Part shown: positions 26,601-33,740 of the stretch, one piece after another
How positions within the stretch are numbered: position 1 is the first letter of the stretch
Layout of the letters: each line of letters opens with the position of its first letter
Origin: Callorhinus ursinus
Lineage: Eukaryota > Chordata > Mammalia > Carnivora > Otariidae
NCBI RefSeq assembly: GCF_003265705.1
Contig: NW_020313044.1
Coordinates: 1,528,463 to 1,592,462 of the forward strand
Length of the DNA: 64,000 nt
Direction: 5' to 3'
The notes under the pieces: generated by a model
The model's database searches: none
Told to the model about the DNA's origin: nothing
The model's input: only the letters and a program-made list of their open reading frames with translations
Program-made: the position numbers and the translations under genes

Positions 26601-29600
26601 AAAGATTTTATTTATTTATTCATGAGCGACAGAGGGGGAGAGAGAGAGAGAGAGAGAGAGAAGCAGGCTCCCAAGGAGCAGGGAGCCCGACGCGGGACTC
26701 AATCCCAGCACCCTGGGATCATGACCCGAGCCGAAGGCAGACGCCTAACCATCTGAGCCACCCAGGCGCCCCACTACTAATTGTTTTTAACATAAAATAA
26801 AACATTTACCAATCTAATTAGCAGTTAAAAAAATAGTAACATTTATCCAAAGACCTATAGATTGATCATGAATATGTAAATTCCTACAACTTTTTTGGAA
26901 AGGAATCTCACTATATGTATCAAAAATCTTAAAAATATACACTTTAACCTCGTAATTATAATTCTTGGTACTAATCCTAAAGAAAATATTTTGAAATATA
27001 GGTAAAGATTGATGCTCAAGAATTACATAATAGCATTATTTGTAAAAGCAAAATTTGGGTGCCACTAAGTGTCCAAAAATAGGGAAGTAGATTGTAAAGA
27101 AATGAGGTAAAATGTTAATAGCAGTTTTCCCTCTATGAGGTAGCTATATCCTTTTTTATATTCCTATATTTTAAAACCATTTTCACAATGGGCACATAGT
27201 ACTTTTAAAAATTGGGGGGAGACACATAAAGAATAAAGAATAAAACAGAAAAATTTTAAATGCCTAAGAATTTTTTTTCCTCCTTAAATTTAAACAAATA
27301 AAAAGATCAGGGGACATGTCTCCTCCCTTTTCTGGAGTTACTTCTCCAACCCCTTTTCTCACCCAAGCCTGCTTAGAAAAATTCAAAGGGTTATAAATGC
27401 AGATCTGCCACCCTATAATCCACAACGCCTCAGCAGACCCTTGATGAGGATGTTTAGTGACTCACCAGTAGAGAAAGGGGAGACATGTAAGGCCCCCCTG
27501 GTCTCTTTCGAAACTTCAGGCTCCTGGGTGCCCACCACTCCGAGGACTTCAAAGTGTTGTTCTCCTGCATAAGAAAAACTACATTGGCTGGAGGAAGACA
27601 AGCGTCAGCAAGCCCTGCCAAACACATTTCATCAGATGAAGCCATGAATAACCCTCACAAAACACATTAAGTGTAATCAAGGTTGATCCTATATCCTGAT
27701 GATACAACTTATGGTTTGAATTTGACGTATGACATGTAGATTTGCTTTGGAGGATACTAATTTTACAATCACAAGTAAAGGAAGGAAGAGGGGAGCCTGA
27801 GTGGGGAGGGGATGGTGAGGTTTTTAAAAAAGTTATCAGAAGGACAGTATCAAATCAAGAAAGAGCTGATTAGAACAGCCAAAAACATGGGTATAACTTA
27901 GTCAATGTGAGAAAAGAACAGGAGCTATCTTTTATAAATACTGACCTGGGGGAAAGGAAGGGAGGCAGGAAATAGAAAAATATGGCTAGAAAAGAGAATT
28001 AGTTGAAGGGATTATTTAGATAATTATCTTAGTGATTAGGTGGCTCTAAGGAGCCCAGTTCAACTTAGAACTGATGGAAGGGGGGCGCCTGGATGGCTCA
28101 GTCCATAAGCATATGACTCTTGGTTTCAGCTCAGGTCAGGATCTCAAGGTCGTGGGAGCCGAGCCCTGCCTCAGGCTCTGCACTCAGCAGGGAGTCGGCT
28201 TGGGGATTCTCTCCCTTTCCCTTTGCCCCTCCCCTGCCCTTTCTCTTCTCTCTAAAATACTTAAAAAAAAAAAAAAAAAGTTCTAAATTCCCAAACTACA
28301 GTAACAGATTTTTTGTCCTTAAACGAATCAACTGAACATAGGTAATAATGTCGCCATGCAGTGGAAGACTTGGAGCTAGGTTTCTGTTCTAGGGTCAAAC
28401 CTTAAAGAAAAAAAACATAAAGAATTTTTTGCCTAGGGGTGCCTGCGTGGCTCAGTTGGTTAAGCCTCTGCCTTTAGCTCAGGTCATAGGGCTCCCTGCT
28501 CAGTGGGGAGTCTGCTTCTCCCTCCCCCTCTGTCCTTACCCCCTTGTTCATTCTCTCTCTCTCTCAAATAAATAAATAAAATCTTAAAAAAAAGAATTTT
28601 TGCCTATAGTGATGCAGTTTGCTTGTCTGCACACTGAGACATAAGGGTTCTAGGTCTCATAATGATACTGGTGAGTTGCTCCCCTCACAGGAAAGTGCTA
28701 AATGTATCTAGGTTTCTGTTTACCACTCACATTTTCTTTATTTGTGGATGAGCTACATATTGCATCTTTCTTCCTGTTGCCATGGTCCAAAGCATTTGGA
28801 GTGCTACAATGCAGCTGTGCCTACAAGAGAACATTTTCTGAGAAAATCCAGCATCATTGAGCCACAGGTGGGCTGGAAAGCCTCTGTCTCCCACCTGAGA
28901 AACAAATCCAAACCCAAGAAAGAGATGCTACTCACTGGGCTGCATTTTCTAAGGTGCTGTTGAGGATTCCTGCAGACCAAAAAAACTGCCAGTCAGTAAA
29001 CTCCAAATACTGTTTGGTTATTTGTCAGTGGCTTGGGGCATCCCAACTTTCCCTTTCTTCCATGCAAGGAGCCCTATACCTAGTTGATGTGTCTCTTTCA
29101 GTAATATGTAGGGTGCTCTCTGGTAAATATGAAGATGTTGAGTGACATCCTGGAGATAAGGCCCTCATTTCTTGTGCATAACCATATATACAGACATACA
29201 TCAAAGATGATGAGTTTGTCCTACATCTTATGTAGACACAATTGACTAATTTTCCAGCTTTGGCTATTAGAAGCTAATATCTATTTTTTATGAATTACTA
29301 TCCTTCCTGCCAGGATTTTATCCAGGCTACATGGGTTAGGACATTTTAAGCAAGTCACAGAAACTGAAGCAATCCAAAGTGAAATTTTCACATGTATTAT
29401 TAAAAACAATCATGGAGGGGCACCTGGCTGGTTCAGTCACTGGAGCATGTGACTCTTGATCTCCAGGTTGTGAGTTCAAGCCCCATGTTGAGTGTAGAGA
29501 TTACTTAAAATCTTGGGGTGCCTGGGTGGCTGTCGTTAAGCATCTGCCTTCAGCTCAGGTCATGATCCCAGAGTCCTGGGATCGAGCCCTGCATCAGCTC

Positions 29601-32459
29601 CCTGCTCGGTGGGAAGCCTGCTTCTCCCTCTCCCACTCCCCCTGCTTGTGTTCCTGCTCTCACTACCGCTCTCTGTCAAATAAATAAATAAAATCTTAAA
29701 AAAAATAAAAAATAAATATAAAATATTAAAAAAATAAATAATCAAATAAAAATTTAAAAAGTCATGGAATGCTTTCACTAAAGCACTGCAGTGGCACCTA
29801 ATTCACCTAAATATCAAAGAACAAAGTTCTAAGAAGATTAAAACAGTCAAATGGAAACCTTACAATAAGCCAAAGAAGTTAAGAAGTTGAATTAAAATTA
29901 CTTTTCAGGGCAACCCTGTTGGGACCCCTCTCAGTCTTGAGAGCTTTTTCTGTATCTTCACTTAATAAACTCCTATTGCTTCGCTCACAAAAAAAAAAAA
30001 AATTACTTTTCATTCCTTGAGGATTCCCCAGTTGAACATTTTAGATCTCCAACAAAGAATCCCCATGAATAATCATACTAAACATTATAAAATGCTTGGC
30101 ACGTGCTAAATTTCATCCTTACAAGAGCAGTTATGAGAAGTTATTAGTATTATTTCCATTGTTATTTATTACAAATGAAGAAACTGAGGTCCAGTGAAGT
30201 TAAGAAACTCTTCAGAGTCACAGCTGGGCAAACAGTAAGCCAATGGAATCTAGATGCTCTAACATAGCCCTACTCACATGCAGGTAACAGCCGATGCCTA
30301 AACGTAATACGCCATTTTCTTTCATTTTTAAAATATAATATGGATTGTATGTAATGGTTAAAATGAACTATTTAGATCTGGGAAACTTAAAAAACCTTTC
30401 AAAGGAAGGATCTAGGCTTTCAAGTTCACTTAACCCAAAGCAAAAGGTTCAATATTCTACAGAGTCTGCATAGGATAAAAATCTCTGTGCCAGTGCTGAA
30501 AAGGCTTTAACGTGGGGTTCGTTTAGCAAAAGAACTTACATCCCAGTTAAATATATTTCCTGAGGTCCTTTAGAATCCAAATGACCTGTAATCAGATATG
30601 AAGAGTTATTCTTATTCATGCATCCTGTCTTTTCTTCTGGTTTTCTTCATTTCTTAATTTCAAAAGCTGATGTTTTGAACACAAAGCTCTTGATAGGTAC
30701 TAAGTTTATGGTACAAGGTACAAGTTCATGAAAACTTAAGAATTTACAAAGAAAAAATGCTTGGAAACAGTGCCCTAGCCTAAACAACAGAGATTTTTCT
30801 TTCATGAGTAGAAAATAATGTTTATCATTCAGGAAATCCGAAAGTAGAACAAATACTAAAATGGTTGACTAGTTACTCCTTTTGGACTCAGACCCTACAA
30901 AAACACAAGAATTAGTTAGCAAATATTTATGTTTGTTTCTTTGCCTTTATTGAGATTAGAGTAGGGAATAAAATATCTCATTTTAACTACGGCTTTCATT
31001 CCTACCATCAGTTAGTCAACAAAATATTCCTTCCTGTCTAAACTTTTCAAATGCAAAGTAACCCCTATTAATGATATTACATTTCTCTTCTTGGCGTCTC
31101 ATTCTCAAAAACCCACTAGGTACTCACAGAATTCCAACTTCAAGGATTTCTACCTACTTTTACCACCTTCCATATCTATCCAACTACCCTGTCCTCTCCC
31201 TTAAAAGCTGTTCTTTCCTTTGAGGCCTTTACCTCCCTTCTCCTTACCAATTTCATCAATGTCTGCAGAAGTGCTAAGTTGATTGGCAGACATCTCTCCA
31301 CCACCGCTAAGATTCGAAAGATCAAGGCAACATTTTGGGGTTCCTCTATTGAGACATAATAGTACATCAAGATTCCTATTAGGTTGTAATACCCTTAAAA
31401 GGCAAAGATCACATTATCCTCTTCATCTGAAACACCCCTCAACAGTCATTCACACAATCTAAACAGTATCCAAATAAATCTAGCTGCTTTTTGGCAATAT
31501 TTCAGAGTAGGCTGAGAAAAATCTCCCACTTTTCTCTACTCCAATAATTTGCATGCCATTTCCTCCCCACCAACATAGTAAGACAAGTAATTTTTTTAAA
31601 ATTGAGGATCAAAGATTATTGGCTGAAGTCGGTCTTGACCCCACATCTTCTCCCCTGCACTGTGAGCACACAGATTTGATTTCTCCTTGGAGTCTCTAGT
31701 ACTTCTGAGGTCTATAACTCTCCAACTTTGTTTGCTAGCTGAGGCATCAGAGCATGGCATGATCAGAATTTAAAGAATAATAGTAACACTAATATTAATA
31801 CTAATAAAACAACCAACTCATATAACGCAATAGTTTTTGAAGACTTTTCCCAGACATCACAACATTTGATTCCCACAAGATCGTAGTAAGATAGGAAGAG
31901 ATTGTTATTTCTATGTCACAAAAAAGAAACCTGAGACTCAAGGGTCATATGGTTAATGAAGGGCAGGGTTTAAAACTTCACTCCTGATCTCTGAGTCGGG
32001 ACAATTTTCAAGAATAAAAAAAAAAAACAAGGGGGCGCCTATGTGGTTCAGTTGGTTAAGCGTCTGCCTACGGCTCAGGTCATGATCCCAGGGTCCTGGG
32101 ATGAGCCCTGCCTCGGCCTCCCTACTCAGCGGGGACCCCGCTTCTCCCTCTCCCTGCTGCTCCCCCTGCTTGTGCTCTGTCAAATAAATAAATAAAATCT
32201 TAAAAAAACAAACCCAAAGACTATTCATAAAAGCAAAGGAAATAAGGTGTGAAAAGTGAATTTACCCAGACAAAACGCTTAGGTTTGCAGAATCACCAAA
32301 GAGTTTGTTCACTGGAGTTCTAGGGAGATCTGGACAGGTGGTAAAGGAAGTGTCTCTCTCCAGAAGCAAGTTTAATATCCTCCTCTGACGGGATCTAAAA
32401 CTGGGTCCTGAGCTGAGGCGTCCCTCCTCTCCGGTGGAGGAAATGAGTTCTGCAGACAT
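3761..32459 (-). CDS. CDC25C: CDC25C, M-phase inducer phosphatase 3 (complete, 14 coding exons)
   Basis: Dual-specificity phosphatase that removes inhibitory phosphates from CDK1-cyclin B at the G2/M transition. Coding exons in transcript order: 32266-32459 (ATG), 31248-31345, 30540-30585, 28936-28969, 28731-28820, 27466-27564 (cassette), 24382-24537, 9124-9276, 8117-8218, 6851-6913, 5262-5360, 4591-4724, 4107-4218, 3761-3910 (TGA). All have AG/GT borders and phases join without a frameshift: 509 aa with the cassette, 476 without; human is 473. Visible motifs: KEN at residues 152-154; the Chk1/14-3-3 site [11 protein letters not shown] (serine 252, or 219 without the cassette, equals human Ser216); the catalytic HCEFSSER loop (Cys413, or 380 without the cassette) in the C-terminal rhodanese-like domain; C-terminus ends DVSP. 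The human PEYM tetrad reads PEYT at the end of exon 4107-4218. Nothing suggests a pseudogene. Confidence 0.97.
4800..4935 (+). mobile_element. LINE L2 3' end
   Basis: Ends with the L2-type GGCATGTAGTAGGTACTCAATAAATG signature. It lies in the intron between coding exons 4591-4724 and 5262-5360 of CDC25C. Confidence 0.6.
5770..6440 (+). mobile_element. Old L1/HAL1-like fragment, interrupted
   Basis: Weak similarity to L1 3' regions (TTTAACCTTTCTGGGG..., AATATTATATAGTCATTAGAAGG); split by the CAN-SINE at 6031. Assignment by eye. Confidence 0.45.
6031..6226 (+). mobile_element. CAN-SINE
   Basis: Full copy with target duplication TCAAAAATA inside an L1-like fragment. Confidence 0.95.
7022..7222 (+). 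mobile_element. Diverged CAN-SINE
   Basis: Old copy: GGTGGGCCTGGGTTGAG head, CAGCTCAGGTCACGATCTCAG middle, A/T-rich tail. Confidence 0.8.
7230..7870 (+). mobile_element. L1/HAL1-like 3' fragment
   Basis: Typical L1 3' end wording (GCAATTCCATTTCTAAGAAG, then AATACTGTACTATTAAAAA...); interrupted by a short CAN-SINE. Related AT-rich text continues at 8290-8740. Confidence 0.5.
7413..7538 (+). mobile_element. Short CAN-SINE variant (tRNA-related head, no CT body)
   Basis: GGGGTGCCTGGCTGGCTCAG head, internal promoter-like part, then directly the A-rich tail; lacks the pyrimidine tract of the long form. Confidence 0.85.
9288..9455 (+). mobile_element. MER5-like hAT fragment
   Basis: Internal MER5 words: CCCCAGACCTACTGATTTAA, CATTTTAGCAAGCACC. 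Ends are eroded; it abuts the 5' side of CDC25C coding exon 9124-9276. Confidence 0.6.
9460..10146. other. CDC25C intron, nothing recognised
   Basis: AT-rich intron sequence between a MER5-like fragment and a short CAN-SINE; no exon or clear repeat. The same holds for 10258-11080 and 11700-12190. Confidence 0.4.
10148..10257 (-). mobile_element. Short CAN-SINE variant
   Basis: Target duplication CAACTAACCTAAGATTCTT (right copy with two mismatches). Confidence 0.85.
11085..11296 (-). mobile_element. CAN-SINE
   Basis: Full but diverged copy; target duplication TAAGGGCTCATTGTA. Confidence 0.9.
11360..11690 (-). mobile_element. L1 ORF2-region fragment
   Basis: Reads as the reverse of the L1 ORF2 3' part: CCAGCACAATTTGTTGAAAA and AATTGCTTTGTATCTTGGTC. 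Confidence 0.7.
12190..12720 (+). mobile_element. Possible LINE L2 fragment
   Basis: Pyrimidine-rich L2-like wording (TTGTCAAGGTTCTCAATGATC, GTTGGCTACTGCCTTC...) without a clear 3' end. Low certainty. Confidence 0.4.
13421..13624 (+). mobile_element. CAN-SINE
   Basis: Inserted in L1 ORF2 with perfect 16-bp target duplication AAAATTTACAGCTGTA. Confidence 0.97.
14604..14740 (+). mobile_element. Short CAN-SINE variant
   Basis: GGTGCCTGGGTGGCTCAG head and A-rich tail without the CT body; directly abuts the next copy. Confidence 0.85.
14741..15167 (+). mobile_element. CAN-SINE interrupted by another CAN-SINE
   Basis: The host copy starts at 14741 and resumes at 15051 with its CT body and AATAAA tail; a minus-strand copy fills 14859-15050. 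Confidence 0.9.
14859..15050 (-). mobile_element. Nested CAN-SINE
   Basis: Inserted in the previous element; flanking ATCTGCTTGAGATTCTT and ATCTCCTTGAGACTCTT are the diverged target duplication. Confidence 0.9.
15395..15905 (+). mobile_element. LINE L2
   Basis: Classic L2 3' region: CAAGGCCCTAAATGACCTG, TTTGCTCCAGCCACACTGGC, then GACTAGAATGTAAGCTCTAC and a GAATGAATGAA end. Confidence 0.85.
16090..17100 (+). mobile_element. LINE L2, interrupted by a CAN-SINE
   Basis: AAGGCCCTACATGATCTGTC, CCTTGTACACACCAAG and related L2 words; resumes after 16976. Confidence 0.8.
16768..16976 (-). mobile_element. CAN-SINE
   Basis: Perfect 17-bp target duplication CTATTTATTCCCATTTA at 16751-16767 and 16977-16993. 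Confidence 0.97.
17625..17770 (+). mobile_element. LINE L2 3' end
   Basis: TTGACTAGAATATGAACTCC followed by CAGGTACTCAATAAATATTT. Confidence 0.7.
17830..18041 (-). mobile_element. CAN-SINE
   Basis: Full copy with target duplication CTATTTCCATT. Confidence 0.95.
18194..18395 (+). mobile_element. CAN-SINE
   Basis: Full copy with target duplication AAAATGAGCACA. Confidence 0.95.
19060..19240 (+). mobile_element. MER5-like hAT fragment
   Basis: GTGCATCAAAATCACTTGGA, TCTGATTCAGAAGGTCTGGG and GGGACCATACTTT match the MER5 body. Confidence 0.75.
19529..19740 (+). mobile_element. CAN-SINE
   Basis: Target duplication AAAAAGCAAATGTC on both sides. Confidence 0.95.
19821..20024 (+). mobile_element. 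CAN-SINE
   Basis: Target duplication GACACCATGATA (right copy one mismatch). Confidence 0.95.
20036..20320 (+). mobile_element. MIR SINE
   Basis: AAAACCTGACTCTGCCAATG, ACTTTGTGACCTTGAATAAG and the 3' AGTCAATAAACGG part. Confidence 0.75.
20499..20670 (+). repeat. GGGA / GA / GAAA microsatellite
   Basis: Purine-only tract: GGGA units, then GA repeats, then GAAA repeats on both sides of the 10-N gap. Confidence 0.95.
20611..20620. other. Assembly gap (10 N)
   Basis: Ten N inside a long GAAA microsatellite in a CDC25C intron; the true repeat length is unresolved. Confidence 0.95.
20898..21092 (-). mobile_element. CAN-SINE
   Basis: Full copy; target duplication not clear. Confidence 0.92.
21485..21900 (-). 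mobile_element. MIR SINE interrupted by a CAN-SINE
   Basis: Reverse MIR wording (AATTGTCACAACAACCTTATG, then AAGCATAGGGAAATCATAGG); split at 21641-21840. Confidence 0.6.
21641..21840 (+). mobile_element. CAN-SINE
   Basis: Inserted in a MIR with target duplication AAAGTGAAGCAT. Confidence 0.95.
22231..22357 (-). mobile_element. Short CAN-SINE variant
   Basis: Lies in the L1; target duplication GTCAAGTGATTTTT (right copy two mismatches). Confidence 0.85.
22652..22869 (-). mobile_element. CAN-SINE
   Basis: Perfect target duplication TGAACCATACACTTTAAAA. Confidence 0.95.
22985..23660 (+). mobile_element. LINE L2 (probable)
   Basis: L2-like text ending GGTATAGCACCTGGCACATA and AACAAATATTTACCGAATG. 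A further L2-type end lies at about 24220-24345. Confidence 0.55.
24590..25130 (+). mobile_element. L1 ORF2/3' fragment
   Basis: ATGAATCAAAGACCTAAACA and AACTCTTAGAAGAGAACAG are L1; continues beyond SINE insertions to about 26260 with CTGGGTATATACTCCAAAGA and GGAAACAATCCAAATGTCCA. Confidence 0.85.
24773..24972 (+). mobile_element. CAN-SINE
   Basis: Target duplication AAAATTAAAAACTC. Confidence 0.95.
25130..25778 (+). mobile_element. Three CAN-SINEs inserted serially at one site
   Basis: Plus-strand CAN-SINEs at about 25147-25351, 25369-25561 and 25569-25761. The target sequence AAAAATGGTGCAGCTGA occurs at 25130-25146, 25352-25368 and 25762-25778, and its first part again just before the third copy. 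The pattern fits repeated insertion into the A-rich tail/target of the previous copy. The host sequence is an old L1. Confidence 0.85.
25779..26251 (+). mobile_element. L1 3' end
   Basis: CCACCAATTCCATTTCTGGG, AATGTCCATCAGCAAATTAA, then the terminal AAAATGGTTAAAATGGCAAA before the AC repeat. Confidence 0.85.
26252..26274 (+). repeat. (AC)n microsatellite
   Basis: Eleven AC units at the 3' end of an L1-like fragment. Confidence 0.95.
26593..26772 (-). mobile_element. CAN-SINE
   Basis: Target duplication ACTACTAATTGTTTTT. Confidence 0.95.
27466..27564 (-). CDS. CDC25C: CDC25C in-frame cassette exon (33 codons)
   Basis: A pyrimidine-rich acceptor ending TTATGCAG and a perfect GTGAGT donor flank 99 bases that are open in phase 0-0. 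They encode [18 protein letters not shown] followed by [15 protein letters not shown]. The segment falls between the KEN-box exon and the [14 protein letters not shown] exon. The canonical 473-residue human protein has no counterpart, but mouse Cdc25c, as I recall it, has a clearly related stretch at the same place (EWEAPRTPRFRKMPGGP). Whether it is constitutive or alternative here cannot be seen from DNA alone. Confidence 0.85.
28082..28279 (+). mobile_element. CAN-SINE
   Basis: Diverged full copy with an 18-A tail. Confidence 0.9.
28435..28590 (+). mobile_element. CAN-SINE with internal deletion
   Basis: Lacks the CCCAGGGTCCTGGGATCGAG block; target duplication AAGAATTTTTTGCCT (one T shorter on the right). 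Confidence 0.9.
29417..29755 (+). mobile_element. Two adjacent CAN-SINEs (short then long form)
   Basis: A short variant at 29417-29512 is followed at 29514 by a long copy, which seems inserted in the tail of the first. Outer flanks share CATGGA. Confidence 0.85.
29894..30012 (+). mobile_element. Retroposed 3' end of an endogenous retrovirus transcript
   Basis: An 81-bp insert (29908-29988) has the look of a gammaretrovirus-like LTR R region: CTCTCAGTCTTGAGAGC, AATAAA at 29964-29969, then CTCCTATTGCTTCGCTCAC. It ends in a poly(A) tail and is flanked by perfect 14-bp direct repeats AAAATTACTTTTCA (29894-29907 and 29999-30012). The tail and target duplication show that an ERV RNA 3' end was inserted by LINE machinery, not by integrase. 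It has no coding capacity. The ERV family is inferred. Confidence 0.7.
30085..30260 (-). mobile_element. MIR SINE
   Basis: Reverse MIR: AATGAAGAAACTGAGGTCCA, then CAGAGTCACAGCTGGGCAAA. Confidence 0.7.
30600..31240. other. CDC25C intron, nothing recognised
   Basis: AT-rich unique-looking sequence between coding exons 2 and 3, without a CAN-SINE. 31400-31830 is similar. Confidence 0.4.
31835..31975 (-). mobile_element. MIR SINE
   Basis: Reverse MIR 3' half: TTTGATTCCCACAAGATC, then AAACCTGAGACTCAAGGGTC. Confidence 0.55.
32031..32212 (+). mobile_element. CAN-SINE
   Basis: Full copy about 50 bp from coding exon 1 of CDC25C on its intron side. Confidence 0.95.
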
Positions 32460-32755
32460 GGCCTCCGAAACCTAAGGAAGGAAGGAAGGAAGGAAGGGAA
32501 TAAATAAATAAAGAAATAAAACAAAACCTAGCTAATAGGTTAACATCATCTACACAAGCACCTCACAGGCTGCCCAGTTTTCATAAGCTCCTCCACCCTA
32601 CCCAGCAGTGGCCCAGGGGCTCATATTGGAGGAGGGGTTTCCCAATCCCAACCGATGAATCTCAGGTCGGCCTGAAGGCGAAATCGCACGTGCCCCAAAC
32701 GGCTTGGCCTTTTCCTCGGAGCCTGGACTTAACTGGAGGCAAACCTAAGACTTTT

Positions 32756-32855
32756 TTTTCCCCCAAGTCGGGTCTACAACTCAACGTGAGGCTCGAACTC
32801 ACGGCCCCAAAATCAACAGTCCCACGTTCCATCGACTGAGCCAGCCAGGCGTCCC
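32756..32855 (-). mobile_element. Short CAN-SINE variant in CDC25C intron 1
   Basis: Target duplication AAACCTAAGACTTT (right copy AAACCCAAGACTTT). Confidence 0.85.
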
Positions 32856-33062
32856 AAACCCAAGACTTTAAAAAAGTAATGAAAAGAGGCTTTCACTTGT
32901 TCGGGGGCTACACAGCTCGTGACTCAAGGCAAGGAAGTAATTCAGGTCTCTTAACTCAAGACAATAACTATTTAGGTCCCCTGAAGTTCTGTTTGTGAGA
33001 CCCCGACCGGACTGAGGGGACGCTGGGGTCTCAGATTCCGGTGGAGAAGGCTCTGCGCTTAC

Positions 33063-33235
33063 CTCAGGAAAAACGGAAGTGGAAAATCAGTCACAAGCGA
33101 AGACTTAATCAAAATTAAAAGAAATCTGAGGACGGGAGTCAATTAACTAGACTACAATTCTGCTTCTAGACAGGATAGGTTCGGGTCGAGGCTTGCGCTT
33201 CTCAGGAGAGGGTCGAAGTTATAGCCTCGGTGCAA
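33063..33235 (-). other. CDC25C: CDC25C non-coding exon 1 (5' UTR)
   Basis: On the minus strand a GTAAGC donor lies at 33057-33062, directly after the sequence CGTTTTTCCTGAG, and the acceptor of the ATG exon lies at 32472-32473 (exon 2 starts at 32471, 12 bases before the ATG). The transcription start must lie just downstream of the CDE/CHR pair near 33264-33278, so the upper limit is approximate. Intron 1 (32472-33062) is GC-rich and carries one short minus-strand CAN-SINE and a CACGTG E-box at 32687-32692. Confidence 0.75.
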
Positions 33236-33263
33236 GAATATCAACAGTCACAGGTCCTGGCTA

Positions 33264-33278
33264 TTCAAACCTTCCGCC
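33264..33278 (-). promoter_or_regulatory. CDC25C CDE/CHR cell-cycle element
   Basis: Read on the minus strand this is GGCGGAAGGTTTGAA: a CDE-like GGCGG (33274-33278) four bases upstream of the CHR TTTGAA (33264-33269). This is the arrangement known from the human CDC25C promoter, where DREAM and MuvB complexes repress the gene in G0/G1. It lies about 30 bp above the inferred start of exon 1. Confidence 0.85.
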
Positions 33279-33319
33279 TTCCCAGTAAACCTATCCCATT
33301 CACCTCAAAGCTGCGCCAG

Positions 33320-33533
33320 CCAATCTGCGCGCGCCCGCCCAGAGGCCCCCCCCCCCATAGCCAATCGTTTGGCTCAACATCACCAGACGTGAGCTTGCTT
33401 TGGCAGGAACACAATTTGCCCCGCCCCTCAGACAGAGCGGGATGCCCATTGGCCCATCAGCGTTCAGCGAGCCCAGAGGTAAGCCCCGCCCTCCTGGGTA
33501 CCTGGCACACCATTGGCTCTCCCGCTGACCAAT
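33320..33533. promoter_or_regulatory. CCAAT (NF-Y) cluster of the CDC25C / SLBP2-like divergent promoter
   Basis: Five CCAAT pentamers lie within 214 bp: CCAAT on the plus strand at 33320-33324, 33361-33365 and 33529-33533, ATTGG at 33448-33452 and 33512-33516. NF-Y boxes spaced by tens of bases upstream of a CHR are the known activators of CDC25C. Because the next gene starts on the other side in the opposite direction, some boxes may serve it. The block is GC-rich and has no TATA box facing CDC25C. Confidence 0.75.
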
Positions 33534-33586
33534 CGCCACAGCCTTCCCGAGCTCTCCATTCCCTTAGCCCCTCCAACCCCGGGAGA

Positions 33587-33592
33587 TTTAAA
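33587..33592 (+). promoter_or_regulatory. Possible CHR-like element facing the SLBP2-like gene
   Basis: TTTAAA within GAGATTTAAACTGC lies about 150 bp upstream of the proposed SLBP2-like ATG. TTTAAA is a known weaker CHR variant, but it could equally be a degenerate TATA box or chance in this CCAAT-rich promoter. Confidence 0.25.
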
Positions 33593-33740
33593 CTGCACTT
33601 CGTGAGCGATTATGACCCTTTAGGATATCTGGGGAGATTTGTTTGGATGCAGGGTGTTTTAAACGTTTCTCTTTCCTTGCTTCTTTCTGGTGCCGTAACG
33701 TGGGTCTTTTCCTCTTCGTTTTACTTGACTTCGGTTGGAA

